Source: Leguminivora glycinivorella (taxonomy: Eukaryota; Arthropoda; Insecta; Lepidoptera; Tortricidae). Taken from it: a DNA stretch of 64,000 nucleotides. Position numbers and translations under genes: made by a program. Positions 22,651 through 33,337 of this stretch are shown here, piece after piece. Location of the stretch: assembly GCF_023078275.1 (NCBI RefSeq), contig NC_062979.1, forward strand, positions 11,910,502-11,974,501, given 5' to 3'. Under the pieces are notes generated by a model, which was not told the DNA's origin, searched no databases, and saw only the letters and a list, made by a program, of their open reading frames with translations. Each line of letters begins with the position of its first letter. The stretch's first letter is position 1.

Positions 22651-23006
22651 TATGGGATTGGAACAGCGGCACCAAAAATTCGAATTAAAAATCAAAATTA
22701 TGAATTACTAACTCAAACATATCTTACTGTTTCTCGATTAATAAGCTTGCGGAGGACACTGTGTACCTGTGTAGGTACTTATTGCCTCATTTATTACATC
22801 CGTTAGAAGTTTAAATAGCATACATATTTAAAAACGATCCTGTAGCTGTAAGCCTGTTTTTAAGATCAAGAAGTGGATGGGATTTACCTACAAGGCTGCA
22901 GGTATAGTGGTGATCATGAATTAATCATAAACAGTGACAGTTATTCAGATGCTTAGATGCCTGATGAGAAGTCTAAAAGAGGATGGACTAGGAATATGCA
23001 AAAAAT

Positions 23007-23078
23007 GGGCACGACCGGGATTTGAACCCGGGACCTCTCACACCCAAAGCGAGAATCATACCGCTAGACCATCATGCC
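23007..23078 (-). tRNA. tRNA-Pro (anticodon UGG), copy 8, tandem unit B
   Basis: A consensus gene with a TTTTTT terminator. The 5'-side flank matches unit A. The other flank (TACAAGGCTGCAGGTATAGT at about 22892, and GCAAAAAATGGGCAC at the gene end) matches unit C. Unit B is thus the link between the other two. Confidence 0.96.
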
Positions 23079-23632
23079 TCCTGCAAGAAGACTTCAAAAT
23101 AAAAACCCATAATAATAAAAGTTAAATTGCAGGCGATCCACCTGTTTAAACAAGAAGATTCAATATTTTGCGGACACAACTAACACTTCTGACGGAATAA
23201 GAACAGCATAACCAGAAATTCCAATTGTGAATCCATTTAAATTGAGAATCAAAATTATCCTATCCTAAACAAATCTTTCCGTTTCAAGGTAAATCATACA
23301 ATTGCAAAAACATGCAACAAACGTATAATGGCCTAGGCAAGCTTAGATAGGCCCGCGGTGAACATTATGTAACATAATGAGAGAAGTTCAAATTTTTCTT
23401 GATAAGAAGGATGTCATAGTTGTAAAGCCACTTCAATAGATCAAGTTCGATGTGGGTTTCTATAGGGTACTGTCTTAGGTAAGCGGAGAAAGATAGTCCA
23501 CCTACAAAGCTGCAGGTATAGACCTTTAATGGTAGGTGGTGACCATAACAGATCATAAACGGTGACTGTTATAAACGTAGCCTGAAAAAGAGGAAGAAGA
23601 AGGATAGACTTAGGACTACCTATGCAAAAAAT

Positions 23633-23704
23633 GGGCACGACCGGGATTTGAACCCGGGACCTCTCACACCCAAAGCGAGAATCATACCGCTAGACCATCA
23701 TGCC
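23633..23704 (-). tRNA. tRNA-Pro (anticodon UGG), copy 9, tandem unit C
   Basis: A consensus gene with a TTTTTT terminator. Its 3'-side flank shares ACCTACAAAGCTGCAGGTAT and the GCAAAAAATGGGC junction with unit B. Its 5' flank differs from units A and B. Confidence 0.96.
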
Positions 23705-25540
23705 TCATACCAGTTGCATGCAACGAAGTCTACCTTTTCGATTTGTTCATTTTGAAACATTTGTGTAAACATCAAAATGGATTGCGTGAGTGCGTTTCAT
23801 CTGCAAAATCCGTAAGAGAAATATTTACTTTTCATACGGGCGTCCTCTAGCCCTAACGTCCGATATAGTTTTTGCCGATATGTCAGACGACAAATAATTC
23901 TAATTCCTCGCTGTTCATTCTGTCATTCGCTCGTTTCAGACTGTAAAAGGGTAAGCAGTTCACCGGACGGTAACGGCCTGAGGTAAGTTATTCCGCGCTG
24001 TCGATATTTTGTTTTGACCGGCCGTTACTGGCAAACGGATTGTCACTGTCAGTGCCCTAGTACTTTTGTTCCACTTCATTTGAAAAGTGAACCACGAGAA
24101 ATTTTAAAATCAGCAATGTTTGATTAACCCGTCATCACAGATTTTATTAATAAGTTACTAACGTAACAGATATATCCTTCACTTGTCCGCAAAACAACAA
24201 ATACCTACGCTTTATTTAACTTATACTAATAAGTTACTACGTAAAACTCAGAAGAATAGTAGGTACGTGCCACGCGACTACACAGGCGGGCGCGTGGCGC
24301 CTCTCGGCCACTTGTTACCTCGAGGCAACTGCTAGCGGGTAGGTACTTAACGCGCGACCGCGTGCGAGTGACGTTGCTTTCACTAACTAAAGTTAAACTA
24401 ATGTTATAGGTACATATATCTGAGATACCTAACATGTATTCTGTAGTAGGTAAAGTGTTATTACAGGGTATTACCGAAGTGGGGTATAAATGAAATGGTA
24501 GGTACTGAGGTATGTATGTAAATGACTGGGACTCCTTACGGATTCTTTGGTCGGTGTGTGGCCTTCCGGGAACTTGTAGGTTATGGCTAAATGGTCATTA
24601 CTGATTAAAATGACGCTTTATGCATGAAAAAGCTTGGTAGTTTAACATTCTGTATTATTTACCGCAATCGTTACAATTTTTGTCAAACAGGTACTTGTAA
24701 AAAAGTTTTCAATCAACAGCATTTATGCCAAAAATGCATTAAGTACCTACATTAGGTACATCATTTTGGAGAGGAGCAGATACTCTTCAACTCTTGAATC
24801 TTTTTTTATCAAACATTGCTAATAACCACCCCCAAGAAACTCTTTTTCACGGACATACCTAGGTATAGACGGATATTGACGTCAAGCTTTTTTGGATACT
24901 TACTTCTTTTTGCGTCGGAGGTTTAAATCATAAGTAAATACCGCTAGGCTGTGTTTGCTATTCATGTTGTAATTCCTCCATTAGGATAGCTCTGAAAATG
25001 ATTACCTAGTTACCTACCAAACTGTCCCGAGAATATTGATGGTCTTTTTGTTTACTGAGAAGAATTTGCATCTGTAGCAAGGTAAGACCCCGTAGTATAT
25101 GTACTTACTAATTTATCGACTATTCTGTAATATGCGGCATTTTACCGCTCACAGCGTGAGCGTGCATACGGCATACGATTAGCAATGTCCCTCGATGTTT
25201 TACTCCACGGAACGCAAGCAAAACTCACATTGTTTCCGATATTTCAACAATTTAAACGTCGCCGACTGAAACTGTTGAAACTGTCCTAGAAAAGAATCGG
25301 TAATGAAGAATTTGAATGTATGCGCAAGTGGAAAAGTGCCGCTAGACTAGCGCGGGGAAGAACAAAATGATTTCTACCATGTTTGCAGCTCACCATAAAA
25401 TTATACGAATGGCGGGTTATACGAATTATACGAAATTATACGAGTGACACTTCGTTTCTGGGTATATTTAGGGTTTTAATATAACTATCGAGGGGTACTA
25501 GAAGAGAGGCCAATGATATCTATAAAATTACACAACGAAT
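23705..25540. other. No gene recognised; CpG-rich patch
   Basis: The block 24260-24380 is rich in CpG (ACGCGCGACCGCGTGCGAGT) and gives a 69-codon minus-strand frame without a known domain. It could be a regulatory region. The rest is AT-rich. A short run of direct repeats (ATTATACGAAT-like) lies near 25400-25445. Confidence 0.35.
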
Positions 25541-25645
25541 TTTGATACTTTTTTTTGCATAGTGGTTCAAGGGAAAGGTATATACATATACAATAATTAT
25601 GTTTGATAACCGTGCGAAGCCGGGGCGGGTCGCAACTCGCTAGTG
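25540..25645 (-). repeat. Lepidopteran GCGAAGCCGGGGCGGGTCGC repeat end
   Basis: CCGTGCGAAGCCGGGGCGGG followed by TCGCAACTCGCTAGT is a widely seen insect repeat terminus. It is related in theme to the opposite-strand word at 63823. Only the end of the element is recognisable. Confidence 0.5.
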
Positions 25646-25650
25646 TTATT

Positions 25651-25904
25651 TAAGACGCAACAGGAGGGGTCAATTCTGCACTCGCCTTTTTCTCCCTTGT
25701 ACGATTGATTAAGTTTTGAAGGAGGAAATAGTCGAGAGCGGAACCTCAATTTTAAAGATTTTTTCGTAATATCTTCTAACTGAGTGGTCCGTAATGGACA
25801 ATTTTTTTTCGATAAATCTAGTTAATAAGACTAGTATATTTAACTAAAATTCCCAAATTGAAAGGGGCTTTCCATTTTAGCATTTTCGCTCCTGTTGCGT
25901 CTTA
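25651..25904. mobile_element. 254-bp MITE with TAAGACGCAACAGGAG termini
   Basis: TAAGACGCAACAGGAGGGGT at the left and GCTCCTGTTGCGTCTTA at the right are inverted complements. The interior is T-rich and noncoding. Confidence 0.7.
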
Positions 25905-26638
25905 AGTGGAAGTATGGTATCGTAATCTACACCACCAATATAAGGTATGTAAATAATTTAGTAAACTAAATAAAACCTCGTCCATTAGTCGGTAAGTATA
26001 ATTCTGTTTGCGTATCAAACGTACTTGTATGGCAATTCAACGGTGATGGAAATGCGTGCTTATCCTAAATAACGTTGAAACAGGGAACGTTTGTCTGGCA
26101 GGCCATTTCAAACCCAAACAGACATACATAATGACATGTGAAAAATATCATTCAAATATCGTGCATTTCACTCGTGCTTGTCCGCAGCTGTATTGGCACG
26201 AACGAGATACACAATAACTAAATTAAATCATTAAGATATCGTTAATAATATCAGTTGTACGTTTGAATTGGCTGGTATTTTTCGTATGGAAGGATATGGG
26301 CATTTATTTTTATGAACACATATGAAATGAAATATTTTTATTTCGCTAGAGACATGGTTACAATCAGATGTTGCAGTCATTACATAAAAAGGTACAGCAT
26401 ATCTCGCCAACACCATCGGCATGCAAAAATAAAGCTAAAACTAAGTCTATTTCTATTTATATATGACTGTTTGTTTCAATTGTGATGGCTTAGATACTCT
26501 TGAGTGACCTTTGAAGGGTCACAAAGCACAGGGTCAAATAAATTATTTTCGCCTTTTAGAGATATCGTAAATTTTGAACAAATTCGAAATAAATAATAAT
26601 ATTATTGGGATTTTTTTTAAATAATCAACCAGACCCTT

Positions 26639-26936
26639 TAGCATAACTTGCCTTGTCGCGCGCGAGTTTAGTCATGTGCAAGTTGCGGAAACTTTCCAAA
26701 AAAATCTTCTTGAAAATTTCACGGAACCTTCACGAAAAACAAAGGGAATTTAAATTTATGAAATAGAAAGTTTCCATCCATACAATTGTCCATACAAAGT
26801 ATGGAAAGTTTCCGAAGTTTTCCTATGTAAAAATTTCAGAATTTTGGAAACTTTCCGTCTGCACATCAGCACGCGAGTCCATAAATTAAGCGCGACTTCA
26901 AGTATGGACTTACGCGCGATAAAGTAAGTTGTGCTA
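26639..26936. mobile_element. MITE family D, copy 1, with a second MITE nested inside
   Basis: Ends GCATAACTTGCC and AAGTTGTGC flanked by TA fit a mariner-type MITE. Its right half matches the copy at 44384-44478, sharing GTCCATACTTGAAGTCGCG in reverse orientation. The left half is interrupted by another element (26674-26870) whose ends are TGTGCAAGTTGCGGAAAC and GGAAACTTTCCGTCTGCACA. Confidence 0.7.
26674..26870. mobile_element. MITE nested in the family D copy
   Basis: GTGCAAGTTGCGGAAACTTT at the left and GGAAACTTTCCGTCTGCAC at the right are inverted complements, with more copies of GGAAACTTTCC-like words inside. The unit is about 197 bp and noncoding. Confidence 0.6.
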
Positions 26937-27478
26937 GAGGGGCAGTAATATCTTAAATACTTGCAATTGCGTAGTCAGTAAATGGTTCAAACGTCACATT
27001 TGATTTGGTCATGGCGCCATTTATTTAAAGTATATTGCACAAATTCCAACAAAATTATATACTTACGAAAGGAGAGACTTAATTGACTTGGTTGATATAG
27101 TTTATTAAGACTTAGATGCTGTAAAATTACACACTCGCAAGTGGATTTAGATGAAATTCATAAACTTGTTATAATAATTTACATATTTGTTATGAATTTA
27201 AACTGATCATTTAAAAAATAATACAAATATTGAATTTATTCTGATAGCAAAACTTTATTTACGTCATGTGATATCATCGTAAAACGTAGGTTTTATGCGT
27301 TTTCACTTTCTGCGGTGATGTTATTTGATATGTAGTTTCTAACCGAGATCTTCATTGAGCAACGAGTGACGTAACGCTGCGAATCGAAACGCACTCATTT
27401 CAGAGGGATAGGTTACATTCAATAACAAAATTTGTTAAAAATCCTATCTCTAGATCGGGCCTACGAAAATTTTCTAAG

Positions 27479-27583
27479 GGCCACCTGCACCAACGAAAAT
27501 GGAGGGTTAACCCACCATTTTATATTGAATTTGACAGATGACAGCCCACTAAGCCTGAGTTAAGTGGTTGGTGCAAGTGGGCC
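27479..27583. mobile_element. Short GGCCACTTGCACCA-type MITE
   Basis: GGCCACCTGCACCAACG and GGTTGGTGCAAGTGGGCC form inverted ends. Internal GGGTTAACCC words are typical of a very common lepidopteran MITE with the same termini. Confidence 0.65.
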
Positions 27584-29466
27584 TAACTGGAACAAGTCAT
27601 CCTATTGGTCAAAACTTATTGGATTGTTTTAACCCGGAAATGAAACTTTAGTTAAACATTTCTTTAGCTGTATCGCCGCGAAGGTATTCTTTTGTTTTTG
27701 TAATTTGTGTAAAAAAAAACTTGTTGTGATAAGTATAAAATTTTATTTGTTAAAAGCGGATTATAAGAGCTTAGAAAATCTAAGTGTTGAAAACGCGAAA
27801 GTTTTTAATTAAATTGCATTTTCATCGACCTAGCCCTGGCACAGATTTTATTTCGTTGCCGTATGTATACTGGATGTAACAAAAATTAAAACTATAAAAA
27901 AATTACGTAGTTATAGGTCGCTAATATAGGATTTTCGCGTTAAACTCAGATTTTAAAGTCAGTATTGAATGAAAATGCTAATGGGTTCCAAAACGAGGTA
28001 AAAAAGCTCTACCTGCACCTGTGTGCTGCGCCTTCTCAGAACGAGGAATTGTTAGATCAAACAAGCGCCGTTTGTTTTTGCTCGGCTACTTGAAACTTGA
28101 AGGCATAAGGCATTACTTTAGTGGCTTTGGTATTTTTAATCGTCATTAAATTTATATCAAGGCTTATGTTCTTTTTGAGTATATCGATTTTAATTATTGG
28201 CATTGAGGATGGTCAGGGACTATAAGGGGGAGTTCAGGGGGTTTAACCCCTCCCAGAAGGAAAAGTTGGAATAGAAAACTCTATGATACGTATTATGTAT
28301 ATGTCTTTAGATTGTGTTATAATAATGGAAAAGATTTCGCGCTCGCTGCTCGCGTTTGCAATTTTATTCGTTGGACTCGAACTTGATGATACCTACCTAA
28401 GGTACAACACACTCACACTTTTCTTTTTCCTTTTCTACAGGGTGCCCATTTTAATACCTAAAATTTAAAAAAGTGTGAAAATCTCGAAAACCGGGCGACT
28501 TTTACTAAACCTTAATGTCGATTTTCTGGACCAGTATAAGGTGCCCTCTTAGGGGTTGGTCTGTGCCTCTTAGTGGTTAAAAGGTTGTCCATTAATTATC
28601 GGTACATATGTTTTGTTTTTGTCTGTGTCGTCCATAACATTGTTTTTTTTTTCGTTTTAGGTTCCCAACCTATCCTTCCAAAAATTATATCAAAATATCA
28701 CCGAACACTCTCGCATAAAAAAAAAGAAGTCACAAGTCTTCACCTCGACATTGGCAGTATTCACCTTGCTTAAATTAGCGAGGAGTAAAAGCCATGAAAA
28801 AAAATATCGGTGCAGTTAAAAAGTTATCACATTATTTCGTAGCAAAGAGGAACACAACTAAATTGAGTCACAACCATCTTTCTTTTATTACACATAAAGG
28901 AAATCATTCAAAAGTCAAAATGCCGTTGCAAGTGACCTTTGAAATTCGCGACCGACCAATTGTATGTTTTTTCGCCTTCCGGTTCTATTCATTGGGCTCA
29001 GTGACGTCACTAATCCCGCAAAAGAGGACCTGTTTGTTAAAGTATCCGAAATAATATGTATTTCACTTGTGACTTCATTTGATTATGGCCCTTATGGAAA
29101 TAAAGTGGCGTATGTTTTCTACTCATGTTTATTTGGCAGGCTATGGATTTGTTACAATGAAAAGCGCTAAAGGAGCAAAGGGATTTCTGATGTGTGAATT
29201 GGTTTCGTAACGGTAAAGAAATGAATGGAGAATTGCTTTAAAAATGCGTATTAAATTTTAATCTGTGTAGTGTAATAAAACTATGGAAACGGATTAAATC
29301 GCGTATAATGAATTTACAATTCATCCCGACGTTTCGAACAGCGTTTCATGAGTAACTATCGCGGTAACCGAAGACAATATTCTGTGTAGTATAGTTTTAA
29401 CATAGTGCAATGTTACAAGAGAGGCAAAATAAAGCTTAACTATAAAACTCCCGTGAGACTCATACA
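27584..29466. other. No gene recognised
   Basis: AT-rich. Frames of 60-86 codons at 28283-29170 have no recognisable domain. GATTTTCTGGACCAG-type words near 28520 hint at an old repeat that I cannot name. Confidence 0.4.
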
Positions 29467-29620
29467 TATTTAAAAATATTTTAAGCGGGTTACTCACGTA
29501 TTAAGTCGATATAGCGTTCGACATGTTTCGGTTCAATTTCGAGAACATTTCTCAAGAGTAGCATGTCGAACGCTATATCGACTTAATACGTGAGTAACCC
29601 GCTTAAAATATTTTTAAATA
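29467..29620. mobile_element. Perfect hairpin MITE (59-bp arms)
   Basis: Positions 29467-29525 are the exact reverse complement of 29562-29620, around a 36-bp loop. The arm includes AGCGGGTTACTCACGTATTA and ATAGCGTTCGACATG. Perfect arms imply a recent insertion or active conversion. It would form a stable RNA hairpin if transcribed. Confidence 0.85.
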
Positions 29621-29819
29621 AAATAAAGCTTGTTGTGAAAACATATACTTAAGAAGAAAAAAATTAAAAATCAAATGTTGAAAGCATATCATTAGTTATA
29701 TACCTACTTCGTATGCACTCGGGGGCAGTGTTGATGGGTCACATTGTAAGGAATATTCGTGCAAGGTGACCCGTTATCATGGTGCCTGTGTATAGCAATT
29801 AAGTTAGATAAGCTAGTAG

Positions 29820-29942
29820 TAAGTACATATAAGTTCGGGTGTTTTTTCATTCGCCAACAAACTGTTCCGCAGTTTGGCGAAATTATTGTAAGATTTAAGT
29901 GTTTTGTTTTTACTTAGCAATAAATTAAAAAAAAAAAAAAAA
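29820..29942 (+). repeat. Polyadenylated retroposon 3' end
   Basis: A hairpin (TTCGCCAACAAACTG with CAGTTTGGCGAA) is followed by GCAATAAATT and a run of 16 A. An AATAAA signal directly before a genomic A-run marks reverse transcription of a polyadenylated RNA, either a Jockey-like LINE or a processed transcript. The 5' extent is unclear. Confidence 0.55.
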
Positions 29943-30063
29943 TATTATGTAAGTAAGTACCTACTTCTGTACATTCACATCATCTATTTAAAACCAATAA
30001 AAAGTAATTTGCTCCCATACTCCCATTTTACTTCAGTAAGTAATACTTATTAAAACACATGTG

Positions 30064-30224
30064 TGCGTAGCCGAATGCACAAACGCTCACGAAACGCTCA
30101 CAATAATATCTCTTTCGTAGCTCTATCTATCTCTATCGCTCTTGCGCATTGGCGCGACAGTCAGACTACCTTTCTGCGGCGTTTCAATTTCGTTTCGCGT
30201 CGCAGAAATGCCATTCGGCTATGG
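30064..30224. mobile_element. MITE family C, copy 2
   Basis: Begins GCGTAGCCGAATGCACAAAC and ends CGCAGAAATGCCATTCGGCT. This 161-bp copy is longer than the one at 9356. It produces a 67-codon open frame (30063-30266) that should not be read as a gene. Confidence 0.7.
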
Positions 30225-30927
30225 AGCCTGTGTAAGTTTGTCCCTTTCTGCAGGGCTGGCACGTAATGGGCATCTCGCCGCGACATAGATCTACACGTCT
30301 TTTTCTAATGTATTAATGACATAAGGATGGGTAGTCTATGTCAAGACGACGTAATCGTATGTGCTATCCCTGCTGCTTACGTAAAATCGTTAAGTTTTGA
30401 TGAATACATTACATGAAGTAGGGTTGAGAGACAGCTATTTAGAGGTAACACTTGTGTTCAGTGCTAAATCCAAATTGTGATATCAGCTCAGTCCGTGCGT
30501 GACTAATGAGCCACTTTATCGTTTAGTCGCGATTTGAATAAGCGGTCCGTTTGATACCACCCTCGGCAAATTGAGGACCACACGCGATAGCGGGGCTTAG
30601 TATTTAGAACCTAATTCGAATTAGCTATAAAATGAATTCATACAATTGACGACTAAATTATTTTTATAATAAACGGATGAATGAAAAATTTGATGATGAT
30701 AAATATGATCCCCATAGCGAAAGTCGCTAATTGTCGCACTAATATGGAAAATAATCGTTCGCTACGTTTGACGTCGCTAACTAATATGACATCGCGAACC
30801 ACAGAGGATTTTGGCATCCTAAATAAGAGAATGCCACTTCTCCCGATCCTGTCTTTTCCTGCTAATTATCGACTTGAAGCTGATGTAGATCTACCAAGCG
30901 TATCATCTGTGGGATTTGGGGTTATTA
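30225..30927. other. No gene recognised
   Basis: AT-rich sequence. The 83-codon frame at 30681-30932 has no known domain. Confidence 0.4.
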
Positions 30928-31207
30928 TTTAATATTATTATTATTACAAGCCTACATTGTGTCCCACTGCTGGGCAAAGGCCTCCCCTTTGATTTCCACT
31001 CGTCCCGGTTCTGGGCGATCTCCGGCCAGTTGTTGAGATATACGTCCAGGTCATCCCGCCATCTCCGCCTGGGCCTGTCAGATCCTCGCCCGTCTTGCGG
31101 CATCCATACTGTGGCTACTTTAGCTTTAGCCCACCTCTGTGGATGCATACGGCGGACATGGTCTGCCCAGTCCCATTTCAGCTTGGCGGTCTTAAACCCA
31201 ACATCAA
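30928..31207 (-). pseudogene. RTE-like LINE, 3' end only
   Basis: The minus strand encodes MHPQRWAKAKVATVWMPQDG, then RPRRRWRDDLDVYLNNWPEI and RDEWKSKG. This is the conserved C-terminus of RTE-type reverse transcriptase ORFs of insects. The copy is strongly 5'-truncated; a (TAATA)n-like tail lies at 30930-30950. The reverse transcriptase core is absent. It differs in sequence from the full element at 33338, so it is a second RTE-like family. Confidence 0.85.
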
Positions 31208-32535
31208 TAATTATTTAATAGTTATTTTAAAATGTGACATTGTAAAAATGCTCGGTAATATTCAGTCTTCATTCGGTATAATAAAATTACTTCATTTGCT
31301 TTGTATTTGTGTATACTAAAAACTACTAGTTTATACGATGCAACTTTGAGAAGTATATCCTTTTATTGACGAACGCAACAAAGTTTCATAACCTTCTTCA
31401 ACCAACATCATCATATAATCTGGATACAGCCGATTTACATAAGGAGCTATTCAGAAAAGGAAAATAAAATACCAATTGAACATAAATGATTAAATATTAA
31501 TCTGCAGCAGCGTTCAGCTAAAACAAGTGTACCTACAGACGCCATCAGATCAGATGTAAGTACTTACCTCCCATATAACCATAATCGGTCGCCGTTCCTA
31601 CGCAAATCCTCCTATTTTGTGTACACACAGGTCTTCGGGTCTCAATGTTTAGTCGCAGTACGGTCGACGTTTAGTCGCGGCGACCCAAATGGGGACGATT
31701 GGTAACAGGCACAAATGGTCACAGAAGTGACAGAAAGTGTGCACTACGCGTGCACACATTGTTACCGTTTGGCGACCATTTTCCCGAAATCATTCGTTCA
31801 TTTCATTCTTTTTAAATGGCGACTGTCAGAGACGTCAAAGTGAAAAAGAAATAAAATCATTTGACATTAAAATGTAATGGCGTAAGAATTTGTTAAAGGT
31901 AAATATTGTTTGCATTTGTATTATGTATAATGTGGGCTAATTACCATGGCCAATTAAATTGCTCGAGTTATTTCATAAAATAAGTCTAAATTTATCAACG
32001 CGCCATCAATTTACCTCAGTTTAACCAGCAATAATATTATTGACTACTCGGTGTTTGTGTTTATAACTATTTGATTGGTGAAGTTTTAGTGCTGTGGTGT
32101 ATATACTATACTGAAATAATAAAAATAATGCCTAGAAAACCAACAAAGTTGTTAAAATATGGATTAAGACTGGGTAATATTCTATGTAAAAAACAGTCGC
32201 CAAACGGTCACCAAAACGGTCGCAAAATGGTCGCAGCGTACACGCGTGACCGAAAGCAGTGAATATTTATAAGATTTTCAAGATGGATTCTTGTATTCAT
32301 ACGTCGACTAATAAAGTGTCGTTAAAAGTCATTCTGACAGTGACATTGACAGCCACAAATTCGTACACATTTTGTTACCGTAACGAGTGCACACGACGAC
32401 TACACTTTGTTATTGTAACAATACGGTCGCATTGTTTGCACGACGTTACCACGCGTTATGTCACATTTGACAGTTAGTTACTGATTTGAAGATTTTGCGA
32501 CTGAAATGGTTGTATGGGCTATTACTGATCGAAAT
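31208..32535. other. CpG-containing region with a possible short first exon
   Basis: A GGTCGC/GCGACC-rich stretch at 31650-31800 and 32190-32420 looks unlike the surrounding AT-rich DNA. At 32128 an ATG in good context (AAAAATAATGCC) opens a 44-codon frame starting MPRKPTKLLKYGLRLG, with a possible donor (CTGG|GTAATATT) after it. It may be the start of a transposon gene or a host exon; support is weak. Confidence 0.25.
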
Positions 32536-32625
32536 GCATTTACTCAAACCCGTCATACTTAGCAACTTTTACGAAGGGACCATTCCCGAAGTCACGGGAA
32601 AGAATGAATGGGTTTGAGTAAATGC
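32536..32625. mobile_element. 90-bp hairpin element
   Basis: GCATTTACTCAAACCC at 32536-32551 has a perfect complement at 32610-32625. A second, inner stem (TTCCCGAAGTCACGGGAA) sits in the loop. Confidence 0.55.
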
Positions 32626-33324
32626 TTTTTGTTCAATGGCACATTATGGGGTGGACAATTAACGCCAATTTGCGGCGTTAAGACGTTAGATAGTCAGAAT
32701 AGTATAAGATATTAGATATTTTCAGGACGTCAGCGACTTCGATATATCTGGTAGATACTGTGGAAACACTGCTGACTGGCTTAATTTCCCGATTTATTCT
32801 TATATCGCAAGTATCCGAATATCTCCCGTGATTAACATAGCTCAGTTCCAAAAATAAGCTAGGGTGGTCGGGTGGCGCCCGTGGGATGGGACCGTCCCGT
32901 CAATGGAAAGTGTGCCGGCGTCGCGGCGTCGGCGCGACGGCTGCACAGGTTGATCTAGAAATACTAGTGTGGCTACTATGGTTGTTTATACGTTACTCGA
33001 TTGCGAGAACACCACGGAAAAATGTTAGTTCTATTAAGTAACAGGTAAATGGGGTTGCTGCTGTCTTTCTCTTCTCTTTCTCCATACTAACATTGCTTAT
33101 AATTTTCCGTTACCCATGACTTCACCACCTTTCCTTCCGTTGGTGTCGTAGAAGTCGACTGAGGTATATTAACATAATGCTAAGAATGGTACTAAAATTT
33201 AAGCAAGTTTCATGTGCTCTCTGGCTTCTGGGGAGTACAGTGGACCTAGTCAAAGGGACAATCGTATACTCTCCTTCACACCAATGCGGAAGACTTATAG
33301 AGCTAGCTACGATGATACCGTAGT
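32626..33324. other. No gene recognised; CpG island-like block
   Basis: At 32870-32955 there is a strongly CpG-rich segment (GCCGGCGTCGCGGCGTCGGC). No splice-supported ORF was found. It could be a promoter or simply repeat-derived. Confidence 0.3.
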
Positions 33325-33337
33325 ACTGTAGTACTAG

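Noticed and set aside
30063..30266. 67-codon ORF
   Set aside because: It lies across the family C MITE; its relative at 9356 gives different frames.
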